NCBI RefSeq assembly: GCF_900110435.1
Contig: NZ_FODT01000013.1
Coordinates: 1 to 64,000 of the forward strand
Direction of reading: 5' to 3'
From: Rhodopseudomonas pseudopalustris
Lineage (GTDB): Bacteria; Pseudomonadota; Alphaproteobacteria; Rhizobiales; Xanthobacteraceae
DNA: 64,000 nt
The notes beneath the pieces are model-generated. The model did no database searches and had not been told where the DNA came from. It saw only the letters and a list, made by a program, of their open reading frames with translations. Below, in pieces: positions 32,762 through 41,140 of this stretch (position 1 is its first letter; every line of letters begins with the position of its first letter). Both the position numbers and the translations under genes were made by a program.

Positions 32762-33405
32762 GTCGTCACTTCCTTGCGGCGCGGCTGCGTGCGAGCTTCG
32801 GCTTCATATTTGTCAAGAAACTCTTCCACCGGCAATCTGCGAAAATCCGGCAGCGCCTTGCGCAGCGCCTCGTGATCCCAATCCCACCATGTCAGATCCG
32901 CCAGCCGGTTGGCGACGAACTCCGGAAAGCGCCGCTTGATCAAGCGCGCCGGGTTGCCGGCGACGATGGTGTAGGCCGGCACGTCGCGGGTGACGATCGC
33001 GCCCGCAGCGACCACCGCACCGGTGCCGATATTGCGGCCCGGCAGAACGATCGCACCATGCCCGATCCAGACATCGTGGCCGATATGGACATGATGCGCC
33101 CGACGCCATGCGAAGAACTCCGCATCGTCGCTTTCACCTTCGAAGTAAGCGCTGGCGCGATAGGTGAAATGCGCCTGCGTGACCCGCTGCATCGGATGGT
33201 TGCCGGGGTTGATCCGTGTCATCGCCGCGATCGAGCAGAATTTGCCGATGGTCGAGTAGGTGATTTGCGCATCGTTGACGACGTAGGAGTAGTCGTCCAT
33301 CGCCACCTCGTGAAGGATGGTGCGCGCGCCGACCTCGCAATAGGCGCCGAGCTTCACCTCATGCAGTTGCGCCGTGGGATCGACGGTCGGTTCGACCGAG
33401 AGCAT
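32758..33405 (-). CDS. Hexapeptide-repeat transferase of the phosphonate locus
   Basis: A 215-residue left-handed beta-helix acyltransferase of the type linked to phosphonate operons. Hexapeptide turns run through [20 protein letters not shown] and [19 protein letters not shown]; the catalytic-type His-containing loop is [18 protein letters not shown], and the usual end is [20 protein letters not shown]. It may acetylate an aminophosphonate or another intermediate, filling the role of the missing PhnO; that is inference. The frame is open 43 codons further upstream; ATG 33405 fits the family start. It heads the accessory operon and is divergent from phnC. Confidence 0.85.
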   Translation of the reverse strand: MLSVEPTVDPTAQLHEVKLGAYCEVGARTILHEVAMDDYSYVVNDAQITYSTIGKFCSIAAMTRINPGNHPMQRVTQAHFTYRASAYFEGESDDAEFFAWRRAHHVHIGHDVWIGHGAIVLPGRNIGTGAVVAAGAIVTRDVPAYTIVAGNPARLIKRRFPEFVANRLADLTWWDWDHEALRKALPDFRRLPVEEFLDKYEAEARTQPRRKEVTT

Positions 33406-33466
33406 TTTCGCCACTATCAGGTTTCCGGGTTCAGTTTGTCGAAGCAGAGGTTCTTCGGCGGACTTG

Positions 33467-33495
33467 GTGACAGTGTTGTGACGCCGCGATGACGA
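33467..33495 (-). promoter_or_regulatory. Candidate Pho box for the accessory phn operon
   Basis: On the minus strand three 7-mers, TCGTCAT, GCGTCAC and CTGTCAC, follow one another with 4-nt spacers, an 11-bp period. PhoB boxes are direct repeats of CTGTCAT with 4-nt spacers. The site lies 61-90 bases before the start of the hexapeptide-transferase gene. Confidence 0.6.
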
Positions 33496-33527
33496 GCGCG
33501 CACTGTGCATAACTGCCAAGTAAGCGA

Positions 33528-33545
33528 TTGTCATATGCCTGCAAA
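33528..33545 (+). promoter_or_regulatory. Weak Pho-box-like sequence before phnC
   Basis: TTGTCAT and CTGCAAA are separated by four bases and read toward phnC, whose start is 45 bases downstream. The first half matches well, the second poorly, so this is a tentative call. Confidence 0.35.
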
Positions 33546-33590
33546 ATACCGGCGTTAGCGATACAGCCGATTGAGCGTCGGGAGTCGGGA

Positions 33591-34403
33591 ATGCTGGTTA
33601 TTGAAGGTCTCACATGCCGGTTCGGCAGCAAAGCCGCGGTCGACGCTGCATCGTTCTCGATTGATCGCGGCAGCTTCGTCGGCGTCATCGGCCGATCCGG
33701 CGCCGGCAAATCGACGCTGCTGCGGATGTTGAACCGTCTCGCCGAACCTTCCGAAGGCCGCATTCTGTTCGAGGGCGTCGACGTCACTGCGTTGCAGGGT
33801 CGCGAATTGCGACAATGGCGCGCACGCTCGGCGATGATTTTCCAGCAGTTCAACCTGGTCGGCCGGCTCGACGTGCTGACCAATGTGCTGATGGGCCGGC
33901 TCGCCCATGTTCCCGCCTGGCGATCGCTCGCACAGGTGTGGCCGGAGAAGGATCGCGCACTGGCGATGTCGGCGCTCGATCAGTTCGACATCGCGCCGCT
34001 CGCGGCGCAGCGCGCCGACCAATTGTCGGGCGGACAGCAGCAACGCGTCGCCATCGCCCGTGCGCTGGTGCAGGAGCCCGATCTGATCCTGGCGGACGAG
34101 CCGATCGCCTCGCTCGATCCGCGCAACACCAAAGTCGTGATGGACGCGCTGCTACGCATCAACAAGCACTTTGGAATCACCGTGCTGTGCAACTTGCACT
34201 CGCTCGACCTCGCGCGCAGCTATTGCGACCGGCTGATCGGCATGGCCAACGGCCGCATCGTGTTCGACGGCGCGCCTGCGGAACTGACCGACAGCATCGC
34301 GCGCGAACTCTACGACCTCGAGGCCGACGATGTGATGGGATCGGCGCCCGTTCATGCGCCGATCGGAGCACTGGTGCCTCAGCTGGGCACGGTCGCAGCC
34401 TGA
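33591..34403 (+). CDS. phnC: Phosphonate ABC transporter ATPase PhnC
   Basis: The 270-residue ATPase powers phosphonate import. Walker A is GRSGAGKST, the Q-loop is in [19 protein letters not shown], the signature [15 protein letters not shown], Walker [13 protein letters not shown] and the switch His in [10 protein letters not shown]. It leads the rightward transporter operon phnC-phnD-phnE1-phnE2. ATG 33591 follows GGGAG; a frame open from 33528 overlaps the Pho-box-like site. The 84 bases before phnD hold no gene. Confidence 0.96.
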   Translation: MLVIEGLTCRFGSKAAVDAASFSIDRGSFVGVIGRSGAGKSTLLRMLNRLAEPSEGRILFEGVDVTALQGRELRQWRARSAMIFQQFNLVGRLDVLTNVLMGRLAHVPAWRSLAQVWPEKDRALAMSALDQFDIAPLAAQRADQLSGGQQQRVAIARALVQEPDLILADEPIASLDPRNTKVVMDALLRINKHFGITVLCNLHSLDLARSYCDRLIGMANGRIVFDGAPAELTDSIARELYDLEADDVMGSAPVHAPIGALVPQLGTVAA

Positions 34404-34487
34404 TTGAAACGCCCCGCTCGCGCGCAGCCTGCGGTGGCAGCCTGCGGCGAGACGGCCGTATGATTCTTCAACAGCAGGGATGTCACG

Positions 34488-35429
34488 ATGACCATCAACC
34501 GTCGATCCGTTCTTCTTACCGCCGCCGCGCTGGCCTTCACGGCGTCCGCCGCGACGGCGCAGGACTACAAGTCCAAATATCCGGAGCTGACCTTTGCGGT
34601 CGTGCCGGCCGAGAATGCTTCGGGTGTGACGGAACGATGGTCACCTTTCGTCGCCTACCTGTCGAAGGAACTCGGCGTGAAGGTCAATCTGCGGATCGCC
34701 AATGACTACGCTGCCGTGATCGAGGGCCAGCGCGCCGGCAATATCCAGCTTGCCAGCTACGGCTCGGCGTCCTTCGCCCGAGCCCGGCTGACCGGCGTCA
34801 AGACCGAAGCCTTCGCCAACGACATCAACAAGGACGGTTCGACCGGCTACTATTCGGTGTTTTTCGTCAAGGCGAGCAGCCCGTACAAGAGCATCGACGA
34901 GATGAAGGGCAAGAACCTCGGTCTGGTCGATCCGAATTCGACCTCCGGCAACAACGTGCCGCGGTTCGAGCTCGACAAGATGGGCATCTCCGATGCCGAG
35001 GGCTATTTCGGCAAGGTCGTCTTCACCGGCAGCCACGAAAACGCAATCCTGGCGCTGGCGCAAGGCACGGTCGACATCGCCGCCAACCAGTGGACCAACG
35101 ACAACGACTCGACGCTGGCGCAGATGCTGAACAAAGGCATGCTGAAGAACGCCGACGGTAGCGCGATGAAGAAGGAAGACTTCCGCATCGTCCACAAGTC
35201 CGCACCAGTCATCAACGGACCTTACGCCTACAATGCGGATCTGCCGGAAGACCTGAAGACGGCGATCGCCAAGGCGTTCCTCGACGCACCGACCAAGGGT
35301 AAGGCGGCTTTCGATCGCCTCTCGGACGGCCAGAAGCAGGGCTTTCATGCTGCGACCACCAAGGATTGGGACGGCACCATCGAGTTGATCCGGTTCGTCG
35401 ACGCGTTGCGTAAGAAGAAGGCCTCCTGA
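34488..35429 (+). CDS. phnD: Phosphonate ABC transporter substrate-binding protein PhnD
   Basis: A 313-residue periplasmic binding protein. The signal peptide is MTINRRSVLLTAAALAFTAS with cleavage probably after ATA. The mature part shows LTFAVVPAENASGVTERWSP, then FVKASSPYKS, GKNLGLVDPNSTSGNN and FTGSHENAILALAQGTVDIA, all typical of the family, which captures alkyl- or aminoethyl-phosphonates. A strong intrinsic terminator follows directly, which should favour high levels of the binding protein relative to the permeases. Confidence 0.96.
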   Translation: MTINRRSVLLTAAALAFTASAATAQDYKSKYPELTFAVVPAENASGVTERWSPFVAYLSKELGVKVNLRIANDYAAVIEGQRAGNIQLASYGSASFARARLTGVKTEAFANDINKDGSTGYYSVFFVKASSPYKSIDEMKGKNLGLVDPNSTSGNNVPRFELDKMGISDAEGYFGKVVFTGSHENAILALAQGTVDIAANQWTNDNDSTLAQMLNKGMLKNADGSAMKKEDFRIVHKSAPVINGPYAYNADLPEDLKTAIAKAFLDAPTKGKAAFDRLSDGQKQGFHAATTKDWDGTIELIRFVDALRKKKAS

Positions 35430-35446
35430 GTCCCAGCACTTCCCGC

Positions 35447-35480
35447 GGGCCGGATCCTTCGGGATCCGGCCCTGTTTTTT
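35447..35480 (+). terminator. Strong intrinsic terminator between phnD and phnE1
   Basis: A perfect 11-bp GC-rich stem (35447-35457 with 35462-35472) with a TTCG tetraloop is followed by TGTTTTTT. It begins 18 bases after the phnD stop and ends 23 bases before the phnE1 start. It probably acts as a partial terminator or 3'-end stabiliser inside the transporter operon. Confidence 0.9.
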
Positions 35481-35502
35481 GCGTACCGAAAGCCCCGATT
35501 AC

Positions 35503-36381
35503 ATGGCGCTGGCCGTTTCGCTGCTTCCCGATCCACAACTCGACGCGCTGCACACGGCCTATCGGAATGCCAAGTCTCGGCGCCGACGACGGTCCGCTTT
35601 GGCCTTCGGCATTGGGCTCCTTGCGCTGTTGACAGCCGCGTTCGGCGCAGAGGTCGATCTCGGCACGTTGGTCAGCAAGATCGGCAACTTCTTCAGCTAT
35701 TTCGATCGCATCTTCCGGCTCGAGAACGGCGCCAGGGCGTGGACCGATCCTACCGAATGGTTCTGGGGCTGGCGGAAATGGTTGTCGCTGCTGGGCGAGA
35801 CCATTCTGATCAGCTATGTCGGCACGCTGATCGGTGCTGTGCTGGCGCTGCTGCTGAACTTCCTCGCCGCCCAAAATACAGCGCCACATCCGTGGCTGCT
35901 GTTCGTGACGCGGCGCTTCATGGAAGTTTGCCGCACCGTTCCCGATATCGTGTTCGCGCTGGTGTTCGTCATCGCCTTCGGGCTCGGCCCGATGGCGGGC
36001 GTCCTGGCGATCGCGATCCATACGACCGGCGCGCTCGGCAAACTGTTCGCGGAGATCGTCGAGAACATCGACATGAAGCCCGTCGAGGGCGTCCGCTCGA
36101 CCGGCGCCGGCTGGATGGCGTGCATGCGCTTTGCGGTGCTGCCGCAAGCGATCGCGGGATTCGCCAGCTACGCCTTGCTGCGCTTCGAGGTCAACGTCCG
36201 CGGCGCCTCGGTGATGGGATTCGTCGGCGCCGGCGGCATCGGCCAGGAGTTGGTCGTCGCGATCCGCAAATTCTATTACTCCGACGTGAGCGCGATCCTG
36301 CTGATGATCGTGGTCACTGTGTTCCTGATCGATATTTCGACCGGCTGGATCCGCGGTCGCCTGTTCGGAGGACGGACATGA
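35503..36381 (+). CDS. phnE: Phosphonate ABC transporter permease PhnE (first)
   Basis: A 292-residue inner-membrane permease. The N-terminal part is cytoplasmic and basic, then a membrane helix, and the binding-protein-dependent transport domain follows. The EAA-type loop is EGVRSTGAGWMACMRFAVLP, and VRGASVMGFVGAGGIGQEL is the family signature. It forms a heterodimer with the next gene, which it overlaps by four bases (ATGA). ATG 35503 has only a weak ribosome site; a TTG at 35479 falls inside the terminator T-run and is rejected as start. Confidence 0.94.
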   Translation: MALAVSLLPDPQLDALHTAYRNAKSRRRRRSALAFGIGLLALLTAAFGAEVDLGTLVSKIGNFFSYFDRIFRLENGARAWTDPTEWFWGWRKWLSLLGETILISYVGTLIGAVLALLLNFLAAQNTAPHPWLLFVTRRFMEVCRTVPDIVFALVFVIAFGLGPMAGVLAIAIHTTGALGKLFAEIVENIDMKPVEGVRSTGAGWMACMRFAVLPQAIAGFASYALLRFEVNVRGASVMGFVGAGGIGQELVVAIRKFYYSDVSAILLMIVVTVFLIDISTGWIRGRLFGGRT

Positions 36382-37226
36382 CCAACCAGATGCGGCCCGA
36401 CCTGGAGACACTAAAAGCCCGCTATCCCGAAACTTTCGGTCCGCCTGCGGCCTCGCGGCTCGGCGTTCCGGCAATCGCGCTCGCTGCGCTGGCGCTGCTG
36501 ATCTTCGGCCTGATCGAGCTGGACTTTTCACCGCAGCGGATCTGGGCGGGCCTCAGTCAACTCGGATGGATTACCCTTCTGATGGTCCCGCCGGATCCGG
36601 GCTCCTCTTTGCCGGCCTATCTCGCCGCCATGGGCGAGACGCTGTCGATCGCGCTGCTGGGCACCACGCTGGCGGCAGTGATCGCGCTGCCGGTCAGCCT
36701 GCTCGCCGCACGCAACGTCGTTCCCACGCAATTCATCCGATTCCCGGTGCGGCGCTTTCTGGATGGAATCCGCGGTGTCGACACGCTGATCTGGGCCCTG
36801 GTCTGGATCAACGTTGTCGGTCTCGGCCCATTTGCGGGCGTGCTGGCCATCGCCGTGGCGGATTTCGGCGCATTCGGAAAGCTGTTTTCCGAAGCGATTG
36901 AAACCGCTGATCGCAAGGAGGTCGAAGGAGTTCGCGCCTCCGGCGGCAGCGCACTGCACGAAATCCGCTTCGGGTTGCTGCCTCAGGTCCTGCCGGTGAT
37001 CGCCGGGCAGGTGCTGTACTTCATCGAGTCGAACACGCGTTCAGCGACGATCATCGGCATCGTCGGCGCGGGTGGCATCGGACTGCAGCTCGCCGAGCAG
37101 ATTCGCGTGCTGGAATGGCAGAAGGTGTCGTTCCTGATCCTGATGATCCTGATTGCGGTGGCGGCAATCGACTGGATCTCGAACCGGCTGCGCTTTGCGA
37201 TCATCGGCCGTCGCGCCATCGCTTGA
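36378..37226 (+). CDS. phnE: Phosphonate ABC transporter permease PhnE (second)
   Basis: A 282-residue permease related to the preceding one. The EAA-type loop is EGVRASGGSALHEIRFGLLP and the signature is RSATIIGIVGAGGIGLQLAE; about six membrane spans are visible. ATG 36378 overlaps the first permease's stop codon. The open frame extends well upstream but only as a shadow of the first gene. It ends 11 bases from the convergent phnF stop. Confidence 0.94.
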   Translation: MTNQMRPDLETLKARYPETFGPPAASRLGVPAIALAALALLIFGLIELDFSPQRIWAGLSQLGWITLLMVPPDPGSSLPAYLAAMGETLSIALLGTTLAAVIALPVSLLAARNVVPTQFIRFPVRRFLDGIRGVDTLIWALVWINVVGLGPFAGVLAIAVADFGAFGKLFSEAIETADRKEVEGVRASGGSALHEIRFGLLPQVLPVIAGQVLYFIESNTRSATIIGIVGAGGIGLQLAEQIRVLEWQKVSFLILMILIAVAAIDWISNRLRFAIIGRRAIA

Positions 37227-37237
37227 CGGCGATCGCC

Positions 37238-37966
37238 CTATTCGGTCTCGACCACGAACTCGACGCGTTCCGCGGCAAAGCGGGCCTGGATCGCGAGCAG
37301 CGGCCGCCCTTTGCTGTCGACGTCGAGCCCCTCGACGATCAGCACGGGGCGACCGATGCCGAGATTGAGCCGCGCCGCGTCGCCGGCATCGGCGATCGCC
37401 GCGGTGATACGCGTGGAAGCGCGGCGATAGTCGCGGATGCCATAATGCGCCAACACCTTGGTCATCGAACTGAAGCGCCGATACAGCTCGCCGGCTTCGG
37501 GAAACCTGTCGGCTGAAAGCCAGGTGGTGCCGACGCAGATGGCCGCGCGGTCGGCGAGCCGCAACGCATCGATACGGATCAAGGCAGCGCCGGGTTTGAG
37601 GTCGAGTTGGCGGGCCAGTTCTCGCGTCGCCTCTTCTTGGCTCGCCGCCAGTAATTGGCCGCGCGGTTCGCGCCCGCCGGCGCCGACGATTTCCGAGAAC
37701 CGCGTACGCGAACGTAGCGGATAGGCGATCCGCGAGGCCTCGACATAGGTGCCGCTGCCACGCTCGGCCCGCACCAGACCACGCTCCGCGAGCGCCGCCA
37801 GGGCCCGCCGCACGGTGTGGCGATTGACGCGATGGGAATGCGCGATGTCGACCTCACCGGGCAGTTTCTCGCCGGCCGCATAGCTGCCATCTGCGATCTT
37901 TCGTTCGATCGAATCTGCCACCTTTCGCCACAGCGCGACGCCTGAATCCGGCTCTAATATCGTCAT
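37238..37966 (-). CDS. phnF: GntR-family regulator PhnF (HutC subfamily)
   Basis: A 242-residue regulator of phosphonate genes. The winged helix is in DSIERKIADGSYAAGEKLPG, then DIAHSHRVNRHTVRRALAAL. The C-terminal UTRA effector domain follows, with GTTWLSADRFPEAGELYRRF and a RASTRITAAIADAGDAARLN segment. Its gene is divergent from phnG, and a long inverted repeat in the intergenic region (38043-38072) is the natural operator candidate. It probably represses phnGHIJKLMN until a C-P lyase substrate or product binds. Confidence 0.92.
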   Translation of the reverse strand: MTILEPDSGVALWRKVADSIERKIADGSYAAGEKLPGEVDIAHSHRVNRHTVRRALAALAERGLVRAERGSGTYVEASRIAYPLRSRTRFSEIVGAGGREPRGQLLAASQEEATRELARQLDLKPGAALIRIDALRLADRAAICVGTTWLSADRFPEAGELYRRFSSMTKVLAHYGIRDYRRASTRITAAIADAGDAARLNLGIGRPVLIVEGLDVDSKGRPLLAIQARFAAERVEFVVETE

Positions 37967-38012
37967 CGGTTCTATCGCTCCGGTCGACTCGCAGCATCGG
38001 GATTTCGTGACG

Positions 38013-38030
38013 CCGTCATCAAAAGGTCAT
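38013..38030 (+). promoter_or_regulatory. Candidate Pho box before phnG
   Basis: CCGTCAT and AGGTCAT are separated by four bases (11-bp period), reading toward phnG, whose start is 60 bases downstream. Five of seven positions in each half fit CTGTCAT. It suggests that the C-P lyase operon answers to phosphate starvation. Confidence 0.55.
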
Positions 38031-38042
38031 GGCGCACCGTTA

Positions 38043-38072
38043 TGAAGTTGTCTAATATCACATACAACTTCA
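38043..38072. promoter_or_regulatory. 9-bp inverted repeat, candidate PhnF operator
   Basis: TGAAGTTGT (38043-38051) and ACAACTTCA (38064-38072) are perfect arms with a 12-base centre. The site lies between the Pho box and phnG and in the phnF-phnG divergent gap. Its placement overlaps an ATG at 38042, which argues that phnG starts later. Confidence 0.5.
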
Positions 38073-38089
38073 GGCAGACCATAGCCAAG

Positions 38090-38545
38090 ATGATGCCCAC
38101 TGAAACAATCCAGCAAACCCGCCAGGCGGCCATGGCCGTGCTGGTTCATGCCGCGGCCGACGACATTGCAGCCCGACTGTCGGATCTCGAACTGCCGGCC
38201 AGCATGGCTCTGCGTGAGCCGGAGAACGGCCTGGTCATGGTGCGCGGCCGAATCGGCGGCGACGGCTCGGCATTCAATCTCGGCGAAGCGACAGTGACGC
38301 GAGCGGCGGTGCGGCTCGCCAGCGGCGAATGCGGCTTCGGCTACACGCTCGGCCGCGATCGTGACAAGGCGCGGCTGATCGCTCTGTGCGACGCGCTGAT
38401 CCAGACTGCCGACTACGCCGCGACGATCGAGGCCAATGTGCTGGCGCCGCTGCGGGCGGAGCAAGCGGCGGAGCGGCAGCGCAAGGCCGAGCAGACCGCG
38501 GCGACCAAGGTCGACTTCTACACGCTGGTGCGGGGCGAGGGTTGA
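38090..38545 (+). CDS. phnG: C-P lyase complex subunit PhnG
   Basis: A 151-residue subunit of the PhnGHIJ core complex, which with PhnI, PhnH and PhnL transfers the alkylphosphonate onto ATP ribose. Typical segments are VMVRGRIGGDGSAFNLGEAT and GFGYTLGRDRDKARLIALCD, then ALIQTAD. Adjacent ATGs at 38090 and 38093 are possible starts; an ATG at 38042 is in frame but lies inside the operator-like repeat. It is the first gene of phnGHIJKLMN, and the stop overlaps the following ATG region. Confidence 0.94.
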   Translation: MMPTETIQQTRQAAMAVLVHAAADDIAARLSDLELPASMALREPENGLVMVRGRIGGDGSAFNLGEATVTRAAVRLASGECGFGYTLGRDRDKARLIALCDALIQTADYAATIEANVLAPLRAEQAAERQRKAEQTAATKVDFYTLVRGEG

Positions 38546-38547
38546 TG

Positions 38548-39156
38548 ATGACACCAGCAGTCCAACTCTCGGCGGGCTTTGCCGATCAAGTCACGGCGGC
38601 GCAGGCGACGTTTCGTTCGGTGATGCAGGCGATGGCGCGGCCGGGCATCGTTCAAAGGATCGATGTCGAGCTTGGCGCTGTGCCCGCGCCCCTGGCGCAC
38701 GCCACCGCGGCGATCGCGCTGACGCTGCTCGACCATGACACCCCACTCTGGCTCGACGCCGCTGCAAACACGCCGGCCGTGACGCAGTGGCTGCGTTTTC
38801 ACACCTCGGCGCCGTTGACCGAAGCGCCGGACGCCGCGGCGTTCGCGCTGATTGCAGATCCTCGCGCCATGCCGCCGCCTGAGCGCTTCGCGCTCGGCAG
38901 CAACGACTATCCGGATCGCTCGACCACGCTGATCCTGCAGCTCGAAAGCCTCGATCAAGGCGCGGCGTTCGAACTCAGAGGTCCCGGGATCCGCGGCTCC
39001 GTGATGCTGCGCGCGCCGCTACCGGACAACCTTGTGTCGCTGCACGAAACCAATCACGCGCTGTTTCCGTGCGGCATCGATCTGATCCTGGTCGCAGGCG
39101 ACAGGATCGTCGCGATCCCGCGGACCACGCGACTCCTCGCCAAGGGAGGCAATTGA
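38548..39156 (+). CDS. phnH: C-P lyase complex subunit PhnH
   Basis: A 202-residue subunit. It shows the family opening GFADQVTAAQATFRSVMQAM followed by ARPG, with LDHDTPLWLD and RGPGIRG later. PhnH binds the PhnGI part of the core complex. Two ATGs (38545, 38548) overlap or abut the phnG stop; the second has GAGGG at the better distance. The open frame continues far upstream as a shadow of phnG. The stop overlaps the phnI start (TGATG), so translation is coupled. Confidence 0.94.
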   Translation: MTPAVQLSAGFADQVTAAQATFRSVMQAMARPGIVQRIDVELGAVPAPLAHATAAIALTLLDHDTPLWLDAAANTPAVTQWLRFHTSAPLTEAPDAAAFALIADPRAMPPPERFALGSNDYPDRSTTLILQLESLDQGAAFELRGPGIRGSVMLRAPLPDNLVSLHETNHALFPCGIDLILVAGDRIVAIPRTTRLLAKGGN

Positions 39157-40262
39157 TGTATGTCGCCGTCAAGGGTGGCGAACGCGCCATCGACAACGCG
39201 CACCGGCTGCTCGCTCATGAGCGGCGCGGTGATCGCGCCGTGCCGGAAGTAACGCTGGCGCAGATATCCGAACAGCTCGCACTCGGCGTCGACCGGGTGA
39301 TGGTCGAAGGCTCCCTGTACGACCGCGAACTGGCGGCGCTGGCGATCAAGCAGGCGCGCGGCGATCTGATCGAGGCGATCTTTCTGTTGCGCGCGTTCCG
39401 CGCGACGCTGCCGCGGTTCGGCGCGACCGAGCCGGTCGACACCGGCGCGATGGCGGTGCGGCGGAGGGTGTCCTCGACCTTCAAGGACATTCCCGGAGGA
39501 CAGATCCTCGGGCCCACCTTCGACTACACCCATCGGCTGCTCGATCCGCAACTTGCCGAACACAGTGAGCCGGATCAGCCCGCGAATGCGCCGGCTGCGA
39601 AGGAAGCGATGCCGCGCGTCACCGACATCCTCGGCCGTGACGGCCTGATCGAACCCTCGCCTGAATCGGACGCTGAAGCGCCGGTCGGCGATCTCACCCG
39701 CGAGCCGCTGGATTTCCCGGCCGATCGCGATCTGCGGCTGCAGAATCTCGCGCGCGGAGACGAAGGTTTCCTGCTCGCGCTCGGATACTCGACGCAACGC
39801 GGCTATGGCCGCAGCCATCCGTTCGCCGGCGAAATCCGTTTCGGCGAGGTCGAGTTGGAGTTCGTGGCCGAAGACATCGGCTTCGCGGTGCCGCTCGGCA
39901 GCATCGCGCTGACCGAATGCCAGATGGTGAATCAGTTCAAGGGCTCGGCGACCGAGCCGCCCTGCTTCACCCGCGGCTACGGACTCGCTTTCGGACAGAG
40001 CGAGCGCAAGACCATGGCGATGGCGCTGGTCGATCGCGCATTGCGCGCGCGCGAACTCGGCGAGGAAGCGTTGGCCCCGGCGCAAGACGAGGAATTCGTG
40101 CTGTCACATTCCGACAATGTGCAGGCGACCGGTTTCGTCGAGCATCTCAAGCTGCCGCACTACGTCGACTTTCAGTCCGAACTCGGTCTGGTGCGAAGGT
40201 TGCGGCAGGACTTTGCCAATGCCGCCGAACAACCCGATGCATTACGGGAGGCCGCGGAATGA
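39156..40262 (+). CDS. phnI: C-P lyase core subunit PhnI
   Basis: The 368-residue PhnI is the nucleosidase-like subunit that displaces adenine from ATP to form ribose 1-alkylphosphonate 5-triphosphate, helped by PhnG, PhnH and PhnL. The start MYVAVKGGERAIDNAHRLL is the standard N-terminus, and KDIPGGQILGPTFDYTHRLL and GYSTQRGYGRSHPFAGEIR are family blocks. AGGGAGG precedes the ATG, which overlaps the phnH stop; its own stop overlaps phnJ (ATGA). Confidence 0.96.
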   Translation: MYVAVKGGERAIDNAHRLLAHERRGDRAVPEVTLAQISEQLALGVDRVMVEGSLYDRELAALAIKQARGDLIEAIFLLRAFRATLPRFGATEPVDTGAMAVRRRVSSTFKDIPGGQILGPTFDYTHRLLDPQLAEHSEPDQPANAPAAKEAMPRVTDILGRDGLIEPSPESDAEAPVGDLTREPLDFPADRDLRLQNLARGDEGFLLALGYSTQRGYGRSHPFAGEIRFGEVELEFVAEDIGFAVPLGSIALTECQMVNQFKGSATEPPCFTRGYGLAFGQSERKTMAMALVDRALRARELGEEALAPAQDEEFVLSHSDNVQATGFVEHLKLPHYVDFQSELGLVRRLRQDFANAAEQPDALREAAE

Positions 40263-41140
40263 ACGCGCCACACTACAACTTCGCCTATCTCGACGAACAG
40301 ACCAAGCGGATGATCCGTCGCGCGATCCTGAAGGCGATCGCGATCCCCGGCTATCAGGTGCCGTTCGCCAGCCGCGAAATGCCGATGCCCTATGGTTGGG
40401 GCACCGGCGGCGTTCAAGTCACGGCGGCGATCCTCGGGCCCGACGACGTGTTGAAGGTGATCGACCAGGGCTCCGACGACACCACCAACGCGATCTCGAT
40501 CCGGAAATTCTTCGCCAAGACCGCGGGCGTCGCCACCACCACCAGCACTGCGGACGCCAGCGTCATTCAGACACGGCACCGGATTCCGGAAGCGCCGCTG
40601 CACGAAGGTCAGGTGCTGGTCTATCAGGTGCCGATCCCGGAGCCGCTGCGTTTCCTCGAGCCGCGCGAGACCGAGACGCGAAGGATGCACGCACTGGCCG
40701 AATACGGGCTGATGCACGTCAAGCTGTACGAGGACATCGCCAAGTTCGGCCACATCGCGACGTCCTACGCCTATCCGGTGAAGGTCAATGCGCGCTATGT
40801 GATGGATCCGTCGCCGACGCCGAAGTTCGACAATCCTAAGATGAACGACTGCCCGGCGCTGCAATTATTCGGCGCCGGCCGCGAGAAGCGGATCTACGCG
40901 ATCCCGCCTTACACGCAGGTGGTGTCGCTCGACTTCGAGGATCATCCATTCACGCGGTATCGGCAGGATGCGCCCTGCGCATTGTGCGGCGCCGAGGATT
41001 CCTATCTCGACGAGATCGTCACCGACGATCGTGGCGGGCGGATGTTCGTCTGCTCCGACACCGACTATTGCGAGACACGGCAGGCGCAAGGGCATCGCGG
41101 CAGCGAGAGCGCGCCGCAAACGGAGAGCGCCGATGCTTGA
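40259..41140 (+). CDS. phnJ: Alpha-D-ribose 1-methylphosphonate 5-phosphate C-P lyase PhnJ
   Basis: The radical-SAM enzyme that breaks the carbon-phosphorus bond, giving ribose 1,2-cyclic phosphate 5-phosphate and an alkane. The 293-residue protein keeps the unusual cluster motif C-x2-C-x21-C-x5-C: CALC, then FVCSDTDYC near residues 240-272. The start MNAPHYNFAYLDEQTKRMIR is conserved, as is GYQVPFASREMPMPYGWGTG. It overlaps phnI by four bases and phnK by eight. All catalytic cysteines are present, so the lyase should be active. Confidence 0.97.
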   Translation: MNAPHYNFAYLDEQTKRMIRRAILKAIAIPGYQVPFASREMPMPYGWGTGGVQVTAAILGPDDVLKVIDQGSDDTTNAISIRKFFAKTAGVATTTSTADASVIQTRHRIPEAPLHEGQVLVYQVPIPEPLRFLEPRETETRRMHALAEYGLMHVKLYEDIAKFGHIATSYAYPVKVNARYVMDPSPTPKFDNPKMNDCPALQLFGAGREKRIYAIPPYTQVVSLDFEDHPFTRYRQDAPCALCGAEDSYLDEIVTDDRGGRMFVCSDTDYCETRQAQGHRGSESAPQTESADA

